A stretch of 64,000 bases of DNA from Nitrosomonas oligotropha (GCF_900106555.1 NZ_FNOE01000017.1:1-64000); one strand, 5' to 3'; positions 9,191-24,958 are shown, counted from the first letter of the stretch. Notes: generated by a model from the sequence alone, not told the origin. A program made the numbers and translations.

Positions 9191-9682
9191 ATGGATTTAA
9201 GAAAGCTTAAGAAGCTCATCGAGCTGGTTGAAGAATCAAGTATTGCGGAACTGGAAATTACCGAAGGCGAAGAAAAGGTTCGTATCAGTAAGTCCGGCTC
9301 TGGCGTGCAAAATTATGCGTTCATGCCGCCTGCCATGCAGCCGGTGATGGCGCCGGTTCAACAGCAACTGTCCGCGCCGGATGGAGATAAAAACGGCGAT
9401 GCGAAAGCCGGTGAAAGCAATGGTTCCGATAAAAGCGCGATACCCGACGGCCACGTCGTCAAGTCTCCGATGGTCGGCACCTTCTACCGCGCACCATCGC
9501 CAGGTGCGAACGCATTTGTGGAAGTTGGGCAAAGAGTCAAGGAAGGTGATACTTTGTGCATCATTGAAGCCATGAAACTGCTGAATGAAATTGAGGCCGA
9601 TAAAGGCGGGATTGTTAAAGCAATCCTGCTGGAAAATGGTCAACCGGTCGAATACGGCGAGCCTTTATTCGTTATCCAATGA
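9191..9682 (+). CDS. accB: Biotin carboxyl carrier protein of acetyl-CoA carboxylase
   Basis: Carries the biotin that shuttles CO2 between AccC and the carboxyltransferase in the first step of fatty acid synthesis. 163 aa. The N-terminal helical region ([16 protein letters not shown]) and a Gly/Ala/Asp-rich linker (about residues 45-80) precede the C-terminal biotinyl domain. The biotinylated lysine is K129 in EAMKLLNE, 34 residues from the end as usual. The ATG at 9191 is preceded by a good Shine-Dalgarno (cgggag, 9177-9182); an upstream in-frame TTG is less likely. accC follows after 25 bp, clearly co-transcribed. Confidence 0.96.
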   Translation: MDLRKLKKLIELVEESSIAELEITEGEEKVRISKSGSGVQNYAFMPPAMQPVMAPVQQQLSAPDGDKNGDAKAGESNGSDKSAIPDGHVVKSPMVGTFYRAPSPGANAFVEVGQRVKEGDTLCIIEAMKLLNEIEADKGGIVKAILLENGQPVEYGEPLFVIQ

Positions 9683-9707
9683 TCGTCTGAATAAAGGCCA
9701 GATCACT

Positions 9708-11063
9708 ATGTTTGAGAAAATTCTTATTGCCAATCGCGGCGAAATCGCTTTGCGGATACAGCGCGCCTGTCGTGCGTTGGGTATCAAGACGGTGGCGGTA
9801 CATTCCGAAGCGGATGCCGAAGCGAAATACGTCAAGCTGGCCGACGAATCGGTTTGTATCGGCCCGGCTGCGGCAACGCACAGTTATTTAAACGTGCCGG
9901 CGATTATCAGCGCGGCTGAAGTGACCGACGCCGAAGCGATTCATCCCGGCTATGGATTTTTATCCGAAAATGCGGATTTTGCCGAGCGTGTGGAAAAAAG
10001 CGGGTTTGTGTTTATCGGTCCGCGCCCGGAAACCATCCGTCTGATGGGTGACAAAGTCAGTGCAAAGAACGCCATGAAAAAAGCTGGCGTGCCTTGTGTT
10101 CCCGGATCGGATGGCGCATTGCCGGAAGATATCGATGAGATCAAAAGGATCGTGCGCGAAATCGGCTACCCGGTCATCATTAAAGCCGCCGGTGGCGGTG
10201 GCGGGCGCGGTATGCGGGTGGTGCATACCGAAGCTGCGTTATCCAATGCGATTATCGTGACACGCAATGAGGCGCAAACAGCCTTTGGTAATCCGGTGGT
10301 TTACGCGGAGAAATTTCTGGAGAATCCACGGCATATCGAGTTTCAATTACTGGTTGATGAGTACGGCAATGCCGTGCATTTGGGGGAACGGGATTGTTCC
10401 ATGCAGCGCCGCCATCAAAAGATTCTCGAGGAGGCGCCTGCACCCGGCATACCGGAAAAATTACGCGACAAAATCGGCGAGCGTTGTGCGGAAGCCTGTC
10501 GCCGCATCAAATACCGCGGTGTTGGCACATTTGAATTTCTCTATGAAAACAATGAATTTTATTTCATTGAAATGAATACGCGGCTGCAAGTGGAGCACCC
10601 GGTGACCGAAGCGGTGACCGGCATCGATCTGGTGCAAGCGCAAATCAACGTCGCAGCCGGTATTGTGCTGCCGGTGAAGCAGAAAGATATCGTCATGAAA
10701 GGGCACGCGATCGAATGCCGTATCAATGCTGAAGATGCCTATAAGTTAACGCCATCGGCCGGGCGTATCACGCAATATCACGCGCCGGGCGGACCGGGTG
10801 TGCGCGTGGATTCGCATATTTATCAAAATTACATGGTGCCGCCGTATTACGATTCTATGATCGGTAAGATCATCACGTACGGGGATACACGCGAACAGGC
10901 CATTGCCCGTATGCGCATTGCTTTGTCTGAAATGGTGATTACTGGTATTAAAACGAATATCCCGCTGCACCGGGACTTGCTCAATGACGCCTCCTTCTTG
11001 CGTGGCGGCGCTTCGATTCACTATTTAGAGCAAAAGCTCGCACTGCATAACAAATCGAATTGA
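9708..11063 (+). CDS. accC: Acetyl-CoA carboxylase, biotin carboxylase subunit
   Basis: ATP-dependent carboxylation of biotin on AccB. 451 aa, standard length. Landmarks: [18 protein letters not shown]-terminus, the glycine-rich ATP-grasp loop [49 protein letters not shown] with the metal-binding glutamates, and [14 protein letters not shown]. The frame is open back into accB, but the start at 9708 matches the invariant N-terminus. Co-oriented with accB and followed by prmA. Confidence 0.97.
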   Translation: MFEKILIANRGEIALRIQRACRALGIKTVAVHSEADAEAKYVKLADESVCIGPAAATHSYLNVPAIISAAEVTDAEAIHPGYGFLSENADFAERVEKSGFVFIGPRPETIRLMGDKVSAKNAMKKAGVPCVPGSDGALPEDIDEIKRIVREIGYPVIIKAAGGGGGRGMRVVHTEAALSNAIIVTRNEAQTAFGNPVVYAEKFLENPRHIEFQLLVDEYGNAVHLGERDCSMQRRHQKILEEAPAPGIPEKLRDKIGERCAEACRRIKYRGVGTFEFLYENNEFYFIEMNTRLQVEHPVTEAVTGIDLVQAQINVAAGIVLPVKQKDIVMKGHAIECRINAEDAYKLTPSAGRITQYHAPGGPGVRVDSHIYQNYMVPPYYDSMIGKIITYGDTREQAIARMRIALSEMVITGIKTNIPLHRDLLNDASFLRGGASIHYLEQKLALHNKSN

Positions 11064-11115
11064 CAGACTGGCGTATCGAATCCGATCCATCCATTAACAA
11101 TCCTCATTACGCGGC

Positions 11116-12033
11116 ATGTCCTGGGTGACACTGATTATCGAAACGGATGCGGCGCATGCCGAGGTACTGAGCGATGCGCTGCTGGAACAAGGTGCATTGT
11201 CGGTGGATATTCATGATGCCGCCGCCGATACGCAAGACGAGCAAATGCTGTTCGGCGAACCGGGAGAGCCCAGCGGGGAAATCTGGCAAAACGCGGAGGT
11301 TTCCGCGCTGTTTGATCAGGATGCGGATATTGTGGCAATCCTGCGCAATGTCACGCAGATAATACAATCGGATCAGCCGCTCGGCTACCGTATCGAGCGC
11401 ATCGAAGAGCAGGATTGGGTGCGTTTGACCCAGTCGCAATTCGATCCGATTCAAATCTCAGCGCGCTTATGGATCGTGCCGACCTGGCACCAATCACCCG
11501 ATCCGGCGGCCATCAATCTGATACTCGATCCCGGGCTGGCTTTTGGCACCGGCAGCCATCCTACGACGCAACTATGTTTGGGTTGGTTGGATCAGAATCT
11601 GCAGCCGGGCGACAAAATTATGGACTATGGCTGCGGCTCCGGAATACTCGCTATTGCCGCTTTAAAACTCGGTGCGCGGTTTGTCACCGGTATCGATATC
11701 GATCCACAGGCGATCAAAGCCAGTCAGGAAAATGCGCTGCGCAATCAGTGCGATCCGGAAAAATTTCATTTTGCGACAGCACATCAAGCCACGGAACGGA
11801 GTATGCAACCGGAAGAGCAAACGGATGTGGTCGTCGCTAACATTCTGGCCAATCCGTTGATCATATTAGCGCCGCTGCTGATGCAAATTGCCCGGAAACA
11901 TGGCCATATCGTGCTATCCGGGATTCTCAAGGAGCAGGCCGAAGAAGTCAAAGCTGTCTATCAACAGTGGTTCGATATGCGCATCGCCCGCGAGCAGGAA
12001 GGCTGGGTGTTGTTGACTGGAATCAAAAGGTGA
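11116..12033 (+). CDS. prmA: Ribosomal protein L11 methyltransferase
   Basis: Trimethylates L11 using S-adenosylmethionine. 305 aa. The N-terminal substrate-recognition domain (about residues 1-110) is followed by the class I methyltransferase domain, with AFGTGSHPTTQLCL, the SAM-binding motif MDYGCGSGILAIAALKLGA and the VVANILANPL motif. Directly downstream of accC, as in many proteobacteria. Confidence 0.95.
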   Translation: MSWVTLIIETDAAHAEVLSDALLEQGALSVDIHDAAADTQDEQMLFGEPGEPSGEIWQNAEVSALFDQDADIVAILRNVTQIIQSDQPLGYRIERIEEQDWVRLTQSQFDPIQISARLWIVPTWHQSPDPAAINLILDPGLAFGTGSHPTTQLCLGWLDQNLQPGDKIMDYGCGSGILAIAALKLGARFVTGIDIDPQAIKASQENALRNQCDPEKFHFATAHQATERSMQPEEQTDVVVANILANPLIILAPLLMQIARKHGHIVLSGILKEQAEEVKAVYQQWFDMRIAREQEGWVLLTGIKR

Positions 12034-12144
12034 AGTAATTTGCCGCCGGTTGAAAGCAGGTAAATCAGTCATAACCCTGCCGATACCTGATCCAGTTACC
12101 TATTAACCGGTGATATCAATGCGAATAAATACAGCAAGTAGCCC

Positions 12145-12957
12145 ATGGCGTTGGTGACACTCTGTCCCAGTTGTGGCACGACGTTCCGCGTGAATGCCGC
12201 GCAATTGCAGGCGCACGGAGGCGATGTGCGCTGCGGCCAGTGTCAGCGGGTATTCAATGGGTTTGCCACCTTGATCACCGTGCATGAATCGGCGATTGAA
12301 TATCCGCCGCCGTCGCAACCGCAGGACGATCTACAAGACGAACAAGCAGGATCACCGTTGGAAAGCCGCGCGCTGATGCCGCATGTGAATAACGGCATGG
12401 ATCAACCCGTTCTTCCAGATTGGGAGCAAGAAACCGCGGAATCCCCGGTGGATCTCTTCGATGCAGAGCCCGTCAAAAAGTCATACGGTTGGTGGGGATT
12501 GGCGAATGTATTGTTGTTATTGCTGTTGCTCGGACAGATCGCGTATAGCTATCGCACTGAATTGACCATTATCGCACCGGAAACCAGACCGTACTGGGAG
12601 CGCTATTGCGCGTTTGTCGGCTGTCAGGTGCCTTACGCGCAAGATATCCAGCAGCTCAGTATCGAATCATCCGATTTGCAGAAAAATCCCGCGCGCCAGC
12701 CGGAAGTCACCACCATGCGCGCGATCATCAGCAATCACGCGCCTTTCCCGCAAGCTTTCCCGGCATTGCAACTGTTGTTGCTGGACGCGCAGGAGCAAGT
12801 CATCGCCAGCCGAATTTTTAGCGCGCAGGATTATTTGCTGGAAGACGATAAAACCCTGACATTCATTGCACCTCGGCATGAAATGGATATCCGCCTGGAT
12901 TTTGACAGCAGCCAGCTGAATGCCTTGGGCTATCGCCTATTGCTGTTGTATCCTTGA
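12145..12957 (+). CDS. Zinc-ribbon DUF3426 membrane protein
   Basis: A 270-aa protein with an N-terminal MJ0042-type zinc finger: two CxxC pairs, CPSCGTTFRV and CGQCQRVF. An acidic, variable linker follows, then a single transmembrane helix at about 116-133 (WGLANVLLLLLLLGQIAY) and a C-terminal DUF3426 domain of ~130 residues expected in the periplasm. The Cys residues look intact. This protein almost always follows prmA in betaproteobacteria. Its function is not established. Confidence 0.88.
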   Translation: MALVTLCPSCGTTFRVNAAQLQAHGGDVRCGQCQRVFNGFATLITVHESAIEYPPPSQPQDDLQDEQAGSPLESRALMPHVNNGMDQPVLPDWEQETAESPVDLFDAEPVKKSYGWWGLANVLLLLLLLGQIAYSYRTELTIIAPETRPYWERYCAFVGCQVPYAQDIQQLSIESSDLQKNPARQPEVTTMRAIISNHAPFPQAFPALQLLLLDAQEQVIASRIFSAQDYLLEDDKTLTFIAPRHEMDIRLDFDSSQLNALGYRLLLLYP

Positions 12958-12992
12958 ACTATCAATAGTCGTTTAATCCAGTGGATAAAATC

Positions 12993-13472
12993 ATGAAGAT
13001 CAAAGACCTATTTGCAGACTGGAATCTGACCGGAGTCAGAATCAAAGCGCCGTTCCTGGATTTGGAGTGGAAGCCATCCGATCCCGACAAAGCCGCCGCT
13101 TGGGATCTCTATGTGGAGTTGCTTACCCGCATCACAACACAACCGCTGCCGGACGAAGACGGTGTGGAACAAACCGCGTTGGACAGCATACACGCCTTGT
13201 TCGGTATCACGCGCAAAACACTCAAGGATCATGGCCGGGATTGCATTCAATTCGCCAGAATCGCGGTTGTCGTCCTGAACCAGATCGTGCGTCCCTTTAC
13301 TGCTAAATGGCACCGCAAAAGCCAGCAAAGCGCTTTCGCTTCGCCTGAGGAATGCCAGCAATTCCGCCGGGAATTGCAAGCTTTGCAAACACAATTGAGA
13401 AATTACACCCGGTTACTGGCTAAACTGGCCGATGTAGAGGATTTGAGCGGGATTGAAGCGGAGGACTTGTAA
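12993..13472 (+). CDS. Hypothetical protein, 159 aa
   Basis: A soluble, helical-looking protein I do not recognise. It begins MKIKDLFADWNLTGVRI and ends in a coiled-coil-like stretch (QFRRELQALQTQLRNYTRLL). The segment around residues 85-100 (CIQFARIAVVVLNQIVRPF) is hydrophobic and could be a buried helix. I use the ATG at 12993; an in-frame GTG at 12981 is an alternative. It is 35 bp downstream of the DUF3426 gene and on the same strand. Composition resembles the surrounding core genes, so it is not obviously acquired. Confidence 0.65.
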   Translation: MKIKDLFADWNLTGVRIKAPFLDLEWKPSDPDKAAAWDLYVELLTRITTQPLPDEDGVEQTALDSIHALFGITRKTLKDHGRDCIQFARIAVVVLNQIVRPFTAKWHRKSQQSAFASPEECQQFRRELQALQTQLRNYTRLLAKLADVEDLSGIEAEDL

Positions 13473-13706
13473 GGGGATAAGCGCAGCGGCATCCGATAGC
13501 CAGTACAGGATCAGCCGGTCGCAGTCTGTTGCAACCATTGCTCTGCAATTGCACCGTCATTGCTCGAATAACCAATGAAAATATCGCTCATTCTCTGTTA
13601 ACCAGGTAACAGTTCATTGTGTATCATAAACGTACTATAGGCGGGTTCTGCGTATTTAGCCGCTTTCAAAACCGATAGCCTGCGCGATAGAGCGGAACAG
13701 CTCAGG

Positions 13707-13712
13707 TATAAT
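13707..13712 (+). promoter_or_regulatory. Candidate -10 box for metH
   Basis: A perfect TATAAT lies 31 bp before the metH ATG. No convincing -35 sequence is seen at the expected 17-bp spacing. The rest of 13473-13743 shows no cobalamin or SAH riboswitch that I can recognise. Confidence 0.35.
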
Positions 13713-13743
13713 GACTTTTCATCTTTTCACAACATAAACATCC

Positions 13744-17454
<3,711 letters not shown>

Positions 17455-17470
17455 TTTGGTGAGAAACCCA

Positions 17471-17491
17471 TGCGAGCATGGTTTGCTCGCA
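17471..17491 (+). terminator. Hairpin downstream of metH
   Basis: An 8-bp perfect stem (TGCGAGCA/TGCTCGCA) with a 5-nt loop lies 17 bp after the metH stop. No uridine run follows directly; a run of T occurs about 30 nt later. It could be a weak terminator or a stability hairpin. Confidence 0.4.
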
Positions 17492-17728
17492 TATACCGTC
17501 TGTAGAAAGTGTTGGTGCTGTTTTTTTTCGGTTATTTTGTACGCTGAAACCCAGAAAACCAGTAAATTTTGCTTCAATTAATTACCTGAAAGTATTAGTA
17601 TCGCAACTGGTGAAACTGATAACAGTTAATTTTACACCAGAAAATGCAAGGTAAATTATTGATAATAATAAGATACTATTGATGAGGGAGTGCCTTGTTA
17701 TAATAAAAACTTTTTAGAGGAACCTATC

Positions 17729-18523
17729 ATGATGAAAAAAAATTTACGTTACCTGGCAACAGCCGGATTATTCTTATTAACTCCACTCGCTACTCACGCT
17801 GCACCGATCGATTTATCGAGCTGGACACCATTAACGCTGAATTATCCAGGCGGGCAAGGTGCTGGCAGCTGGGTGTTGGAACCTGGCAATACGGCAGTTA
17901 AACAAGTCATTAATGCCGACCCTTCTTTCTTTTTGAATAACCTGAATCTTAGCAGCTATTCGGTCGACGGCTCATGGCAGGTTACGACGACAAGCGATGA
18001 TGATTACATGGGGTTTGTTTTTGGTTACCAGAATTCGAGTAATTTTTATTTGTTTGACTGGAAACAAGTAGCGCAAGGCTATGTTGGCCGTAACGCGGCG
18101 GAAGGTATGACCATTAAGGAATTTCATGGCGCTACAGGTAATGGCCTAGCAGACTTGTCGTTGGAAGAGTTCTGGGAAAACACGACTAATTTTGGCGATA
18201 TGGAAATTCTTGCTACCAATCACTCCAGTTCTAAGGGGTGGGCGGACAATGTGCTATACAATTTCCACCTTGATTTTAATGTGAATCCAGGCGAAATTCA
18301 TATTGTTGTAAGCCAAGGTGCTACCGAATTGTGGAACGTTACGGTCGTTGATACTACATTTACTTCCGGACAGTTTGGTTTCTACAATAATTCACAGGAA
18401 AATGTGAGATATGCGGGATTTGAGGTAACTCCGGTTCCCGAACCTGAAACGTATGCCATGTTACTGGCTGGTTTAGTGTTAACGGGTTTCGCCGCACGCC
18501 GTAGAAAAGCAGCGCAAGTGTAA
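17729..18523 (+). CDS. PEP-CTERM protein with thrombospondin-C-like domain
   Basis: A 264-aa exported protein. Residues 1-~25 are a Sec signal peptide ending in THAAP. The middle contains DDDYMGFVFGYQNSSNFYLF and WKQ, the calcium-binding/aromatic pattern of the thrombospondin C-terminal (L-lectin-like) domain. The tail is a textbook PEP-CTERM sorting signal: VPEPETYAMLLAGLVLTGF, a hydrophobic helix, then ARRRK. Known: exosortase recognises this signal, and such proteins are surface-anchored or released with exopolysaccharide. Start ATG 17729 has an agagg ribosome binding site 8 nt upstream; a second ATG follows directly. Monocistronic, with its own terminator. Confidence 0.9.
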   Translation: MMKKNLRYLATAGLFLLTPLATHAAPIDLSSWTPLTLNYPGGQGAGSWVLEPGNTAVKQVINADPSFFLNNLNLSSYSVDGSWQVTTTSDDDYMGFVFGYQNSSNFYLFDWKQVAQGYVGRNAAEGMTIKEFHGATGNGLADLSLEEFWENTTNFGDMEILATNHSSSKGWADNVLYNFHLDFNVNPGEIHIVVSQGATELWNVTVVDTTFTSGQFGFYNNSQENVRYAGFEVTPVPEPETYAMLLAGLVLTGFAARRRKAAQV

Positions 18524-18548
18524 TAACACAGATTGATCGTGTATTAAA

Positions 18549-18575
18549 AATGGGAGCTTTGGCTCCCATTTTTTT
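18549..18575 (+). terminator. Rho-independent terminator of the PEP-CTERM gene
   Basis: A 9-bp perfect stem (AATGGGAGC/GCTCCCATT) with loop TTTG, followed by seven T. It lies 25 bp after the stop. The A-run on the other side would let it work in both directions. Confidence 0.9.
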
Positions 18576-18750
18576 GCGATGCTATGAGCGTGATGTTGCA
18601 TAATGCACTTGCTGACTCTCTTTATTATTCAAATACTTTGTCAAGTATAGAATTAAAAATAAGCATTATGCTTATTCCCTGGTTACAAGGGCCGGTAATA
18701 GAATGAGAAAGCGAGTGTAAAGGTTTCGATGAATTTTTTTGGAGGTTGCG

Positions 18751-18930
18751 ATGAGAGCGAGATTATTACATTACATGGTCATTTTGCTCATGATCCCAAT
18801 GCTATCGGGTTGTTGGCTTCTTGCGGTAGGGGGAGCCGGTGCGTACGGTGGCTATAAGGCTAAGGAAGCTGGGTATGGTGTGCAGAATCCGATTACAAAG
18901 GACAAAAAGGCTGAAGATCAGAAAAAGTAG
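18751..18930 (+). CDS. Small lipoprotein, 59 aa
   Basis: MRARLLHYMVILLMIPMLSG is followed by the lipobox cysteine (LSGC), so the protein is probably lipid-anchored. The mature part (~40 aa) has a Gly/Ala-rich stretch (AVGGAGAYGGYKAKEAGYG) and a Lys-rich tail. The ATG is preceded by a strong GGAGG at 18741-18745. Small lipoproteins of this kind are common and function is unknown. Confidence 0.75.
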   Translation: MRARLLHYMVILLMIPMLSGCWLLAVGGAGAYGGYKAKEAGYGVQNPITKDKKAEDQKK

Positions 18931-18984
18931 CGGGAAATATAACTGATTTTTTGCGGCTATCGAATGCACTGGGATCAGTTGTGG

Positions 18985-20001
18985 TTAACTGCTAAGTTTG
19001 TGGCGGGTAAAACTCAACCCCAATTGCAACAATCCCTCCCAAGCATCCCCTTGTGCCACGCCCTTAATCATCCGATCAATTTCTGCGGCAGTGGTTAGTC
19101 CCTGTAACAGTGCTTGAATGCTGATGCGCTGGGCGGCGGCCATGACTGGTTTTTGCCGGTCGCCCCAAATTCTGGCCGCTTGCAGTAATTGCGCAGGTGG
19201 CTGACCGCTATCCAAGCCTTTACGGATAATGATCAATTGGCGGATTTGTTCAGCCAGGGTGGCGAGGATCAGCAGCGGGGCGGTGCCTTCGCCTTGTAAT
19301 CCGGTCAGAACGCGCATAAAGCGAGCGATGTCGCCTGTAATCATGGCGTCGGATAGCTGATAGACATCGTAGCGCGCGACGTTCAGCACCACGTCTTTTA
19401 CCTGCTCGAATGTCAGGTTACCGGTAGGATAGAGCAGCACAAGTTTCTGGATTTCCTGATGCGCCGCGAGCAGGTTGCCTTCGACTTGGTCAGCGAGAAA
19501 TTGCAAGGTGACGGCATCGGCTTTTTGCTGTTGTTTGGCGAGACGCTGACCAATCCAACCGGGTAATTGATCGCGTTCGATGGGATAAACTGCGATCAAC
19601 GTACCCGCCGTTTCGAGTGCTTTGAACCATTTGCTGGCTTGCCCTTGTTTGTCGATGCGCGGCAGTGTGATCAGCGTCACGGTATCGGGCGGTAACGCGG
19701 TGCAATAGGTTTCGAGCGCTTTGCCACCCTCCCTGCCGGGTTTGCCGGAAGGGATACGGAGATCCATGATTCTGCGGTCGCCAAACAGCGATAGGTTATT
19801 GCCAGCATTGAGCAGCTCCGCCCAATCGAAATGCTGATCGACTGTGAACAATTCGCGCTCGGTATAGCCTTGCTGGCGTGCGTGTGCGCGGATCTGATCG
19901 GTAGCTTCCAGAATCAGTAAAGGTTCGCTGCCGAATAACGTGTACAACGGGGCGGTTTGTTTCTGCAACTGCTGGTGAAGCTGTTCGAGTTTTATCCGCA
20001 T
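18985..20001 (-). CDS. holA: DNA polymerase III subunit delta
   Basis: Delta subunit of the clamp loader, which opens the beta sliding clamp. 338 aa. Typical segments: N-terminal LEQLHQQLQKQTAPLYTLFG (start of the AAA+-like domain), DLRIPSGKPG, and the C-terminal collar region. The frame extends to 20079, but starting at 20001 (MRIKLEQL) gives the standard length and N-terminus and avoids overlapping lptE. It follows lptE after 50 bp, as part of the leuS-lptE-holA run found in most proteobacteria. Confidence 0.93.
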   Translation of the reverse strand: MRIKLEQLHQQLQKQTAPLYTLFGSEPLLILEATDQIRAHARQQGYTERELFTVDQHFDWAELLNAGNNLSLFGDRRIMDLRIPSGKPGREGGKALETYCTALPPDTVTLITLPRIDKQGQASKWFKALETAGTLIAVYPIERDQLPGWIGQRLAKQQQKADAVTLQFLADQVEGNLLAAHQEIQKLVLLYPTGNLTFEQVKDVVLNVARYDVYQLSDAMITGDIARFMRVLTGLQGEGTAPLLILATLAEQIRQLIIIRKGLDSGQPPAQLLQAARIWGDRQKPVMAAAQRISIQALLQGLTTAAEIDRMIKGVAQGDAWEGLLQLGLSFTRHKLSS

Positions 20002-20051
20002 GATGGCGCCGCGTAGATTAAAAGCAGAGAGATCTCCGATCTGCGAGTCAG

Positions 20052-20546
20052 CTATCGCTGGATGGTCGACAAACGCCACATCATTTGCTGAATCGCGTCG
20101 GCTTCCATATCTTTCTGCAGCAGCCGCTCCTCCGCTTCCTTCGCCAGGATTTGCGCATCCAGGAACGGGAGGACGCGCGTTAAGGTAACTTCCGTGTGTG
20201 GGACGATTTCTACATTCTGTTTGTCGTAAAGACGGTATCTGACGCGGTAAAGCAAGTTAAAGTCACGTACCCGGCCGCCTCCGGACAGCGACAGGATGAT
20301 CCTTTCACTGGTGGCGCTGATAACCTCCAAAGTAGCCTCGGCATCTTCCGCATTGGCAACCACCTTGGTTGTGGATGACGTGCCGATGGCACGCTCCAGA
20401 TTCATACCGATGGTGTTTCCGCCCGGCGCGGAAATATACAGGGTTTTGAATGGCAGCGAGGAAATTTGCCCGCGTAGTTTAAAACCGCAAGCCGTCAACA
20501 GGAGCAAGATCACCAGGATAAGAATGTGCTGTTTACTCAGTTTCAT
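20052..20546 (-). CDS. lptE: LPS-assembly lipoprotein LptE
   Basis: 164 aa. Lipoprotein signal with lipobox LLTACGFKLRG, then the conserved short LptE domain (LPFKTLYISAPGGN, ATLEVISATSERIILSLSGG). LptE plugs the LptD barrel and helps insert LPS into the outer leaflet. Lies between leuS and holA, 22 bp downstream of leuS. Confidence 0.94.
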   Translation of the reverse strand: MKLSKQHILILVILLLLTACGFKLRGQISSLPFKTLYISAPGGNTIGMNLERAIGTSSTTKVVANAEDAEATLEVISATSERIILSLSGGGRVRDFNLLYRVRYRLYDKQNVEIVPHTEVTLTRVLPFLDAQILAKEAEERLLQKDMEADAIQQMMWRLSTIQR

Positions 20547-20568
20547 AGGGGTATGGGCGTCAGTATTT

Positions 20569-23202
<2,634 letters not shown>

Positions 23203-23350
23203 TTATACCGCGAACCGGTGGGCTTGACGCTGGCATGTGGAAGAGAGAGCGCTGCAATGAGGGTGCGAGAGGGAGCAACTTGCGCTGTTTGCGGTGTGAT
23301 GCTTGATCAATAAACCGCTACCGGGAGAGTGTGAGGTTTTGCTGGGATTA

Positions 23351-23369
23351 AGCCTCAGGTTCTGAGGCT
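23351..23369. terminator. Hairpin between dodecin gene and leuS
   Basis: An 8-bp perfect stem (AGCCTCAG/CTGAGGCT) with a 3-nt loop, 31 bp beyond the dodecin stop. It lacks a good U-run in either direction, so termination activity is uncertain. Confidence 0.35.
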
Positions 23370-23400
23370 TTGTTGCAGTATTATCGATGCGCTAATCGCC

Positions 23401-23607
23401 TCAATCCAGGCGGAAACCGATCTTTAACTTAACCTGGTAATGTGCAATCTTGCCATTCGTGATATGTCCGCGCGTTTCCACTACTTCGAACCAATCCAGG
23501 TTATGCAAGGATGTACCCGCTTTAGCGACGGCTTGCTGAATCGCATCATCACTGCTTTTAGTCGACGAACCAACGATTTCGATAACTTTGTACACATGAT
23601 CGCTCAT
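23401..23607 (-). CDS. Dodecin (flavin-binding)
   Basis: 68 aa, the usual dodecin size. The pattern MSDHVYKVIEIVGSSTKSSDD, LHNLDWFEVVETRGHI and VKLKIGFRLD matches the family, including the Trp and the basic/hydrophobic strands that stack flavins. Dodecins assemble as dodecameric shells that store or buffer FMN/riboflavin. A good aaggag ribosome binding site lies upstream on the minus strand. Monocistronic. Confidence 0.92.
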   Translation of the reverse strand: MSDHVYKVIEIVGSSTKSSDDAIQQAVAKAGTSLHNLDWFEVVETRGHITNGKIAHYQVKLKIGFRLD

Positions 23608-23729
23608 TTTGGTGCTCCTTTTGTTTGTTAAAAAATGCGTTATATCATACTTTAAGTGATCTGCTACGTCTGAATCTTAATATAATGATGGTAAAGAAAA
23701 TTGCTTTTTTGCTGGTTAAAAGGAATATC

Positions 23730-23780
23730 ATGACGGCGACGAGAAAAATCCCTTACATCCACGCTATGGAGAGAGTTTGA
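23730..23780 (+). other. Possible 16-codon leader ORF
   Basis: ATG at 23730 with aaagga just upstream encodes MTATRKIPYIHAMERV; its TGA stop ends 1 nt before the M48 protease ATG (TGATATG). The arrangement would allow translational coupling. It has no recognisable attenuator structure. Speculative. Confidence 0.3.
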
Positions 23781-23781
23781 T

Positions 23782-24567
23782 ATGAAGTTCAGAATACTAT
23801 GTGCTTTGTTGATTATATTTTCTTTGACGGCCTGCGCCACTTCACCGATGGGTAGAACTCAGCTGGTTTTTATGCCTGACAATGAGGTAGACGCGATGGG
23901 GTTGCAAGCTTTCTCGGATTTGAAGCAGGGAAAGAAAATCAGTCAAGACACAAAAGAAAACCAGTTTGTAACCTGCGTTACCGATGCGATCACCCGTGAA
24001 GTAGGCGGTACTTGGGAAGTGGTCGTGTTTGAAGATGCTACCCTGAATGCCTTCGCCTTGCCGGGCAACAAGATTGGTGTGCACACCGGCTTGGTTGAGC
24101 TTGTGGATAATCAGGATCAACTGGCCTCGGTAATCGGTCATGAGATTGGCCATGTGCAGGCGCGGCACAGTAATGAGCGGATGTCGCAAAAGCTGGGCGC
24201 GCAAATGGGAATTTCACTGATTGCCGCAGTCGCTGCGCCAACGACGCCCATGGGACAAACGGCAGTGAGTCTACTTGGAGTTGGCGCGCAATATGGGGTG
24301 ATCATGCCGTTCAGCCGCTTGCACGAAAGTGAGGCGGATATGATAGGCGTTGAGTTAATGGCAAAAGCAGGATTTAATCCCGCCGAAAGCGTCACGTTAT
24401 GGCAGAAAATGGCGCAAGCCAGTCAGGGAGCGCAACCGGCAGAGTTCCTATCAACCCATCCTTCACACGAAACACGTATCGACGATTTACGTGCGCATTT
24501 ACCCAAAGCTACGGCATTGATGCAGCAAGCGCGTGCTGCGGGTAAGAATCCGAAGTGTGCTAAGTAA
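23782..24567 (+). CDS. M48-family metalloprotease lipoprotein
   Basis: 261 aa. The N-terminus is a lipoprotein signal (MKFRILCALLIIFSLTACAT). The zinc metalloprotease motif HEIGHVQARH starts at H120, and a second-ligand glutamate region RLHESEADMIG follows. It resembles LoiP/BepA-like periplasmic proteases, which act in outer-membrane quality control. Contains TCVTDAITREVGG and EDATLNAFALPGNKIGVHTGL, typical of the family. Ribosome binding site gagag. The neighbours do not define its substrate. Confidence 0.92.
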   Translation: MKFRILCALLIIFSLTACATSPMGRTQLVFMPDNEVDAMGLQAFSDLKQGKKISQDTKENQFVTCVTDAITREVGGTWEVVVFEDATLNAFALPGNKIGVHTGLVELVDNQDQLASVIGHEIGHVQARHSNERMSQKLGAQMGISLIAAVAAPTTPMGQTAVSLLGVGAQYGVIMPFSRLHESEADMIGVELMAKAGFNPAESVTLWQKMAQASQGAQPAEFLSTHPSHETRIDDLRAHLPKATALMQQARAAGKNPKCAK

Positions 24568-24571
24568 CGAT

Positions 24572-24958
24572 CTAAGACTTGGGTTCTGGTTCACTGGCCG
24601 GAAAATCCAATTCCACCTTGGCACCGTCCGGATCATGGCAAAACAATTGCCAGATTTCCAGCCCTTTCAAGCGGTGCAAATCGAACTGAATACCGTGCAG
24701 TTTTAGGCAATCAACCGTAGCCTGCAGATTGGTTGCCGTAAAAGCCATGTGATCGATTACACCGGTTGCGTTGAGCGGCATGGGCTTGCCCGCCATGATA
24801 TGCAGAATCGCTTGATTGTCGGCGTAAAGCCATGCGCCCGGAAATGCAAATGGCGGGCGGTAGCCTTCTTTCAATCCAAGTATATTCATATAAAAAGCCT
24901 TGCTTCTTTCCAAATCATTGCTCACTACAGTGAAATGATTCATTCCTTCAATTGTCAT
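24572..24958 (-). CDS. VOC (glyoxalase/dioxygenase fold) protein
   Basis: 128 aa with two half-modules: MNHFTVVSNDLERSKAFYMN and VIDHMAFTATNLQATVDCL. Metal-ligand candidates are H8, H70 and E116 (GAKVELDF). The sequence resembles small VOC enzymes annotated as glyoxalases; substrate cannot be told. It is convergent with the M48 gene, the two stops being 4 bp apart. Confidence 0.85.
   Translation of the reverse strand: MTIEGMNHFTVVSNDLERSKAFYMNILGLKEGYRPPFAFPGAWLYADNQAILHIMAGKPMPLNATGVIDHMAFTATNLQATVDCLKLHGIQFDLHRLKGLEIWQLFCHDPDGAKVELDFPASEPEPKS

Noticed and set aside
13473..13743. Cobalamin or SAH riboswitch ahead of metH
   Set aside because: No B12-box or SAH-riboswitch core could be recognised by eye.
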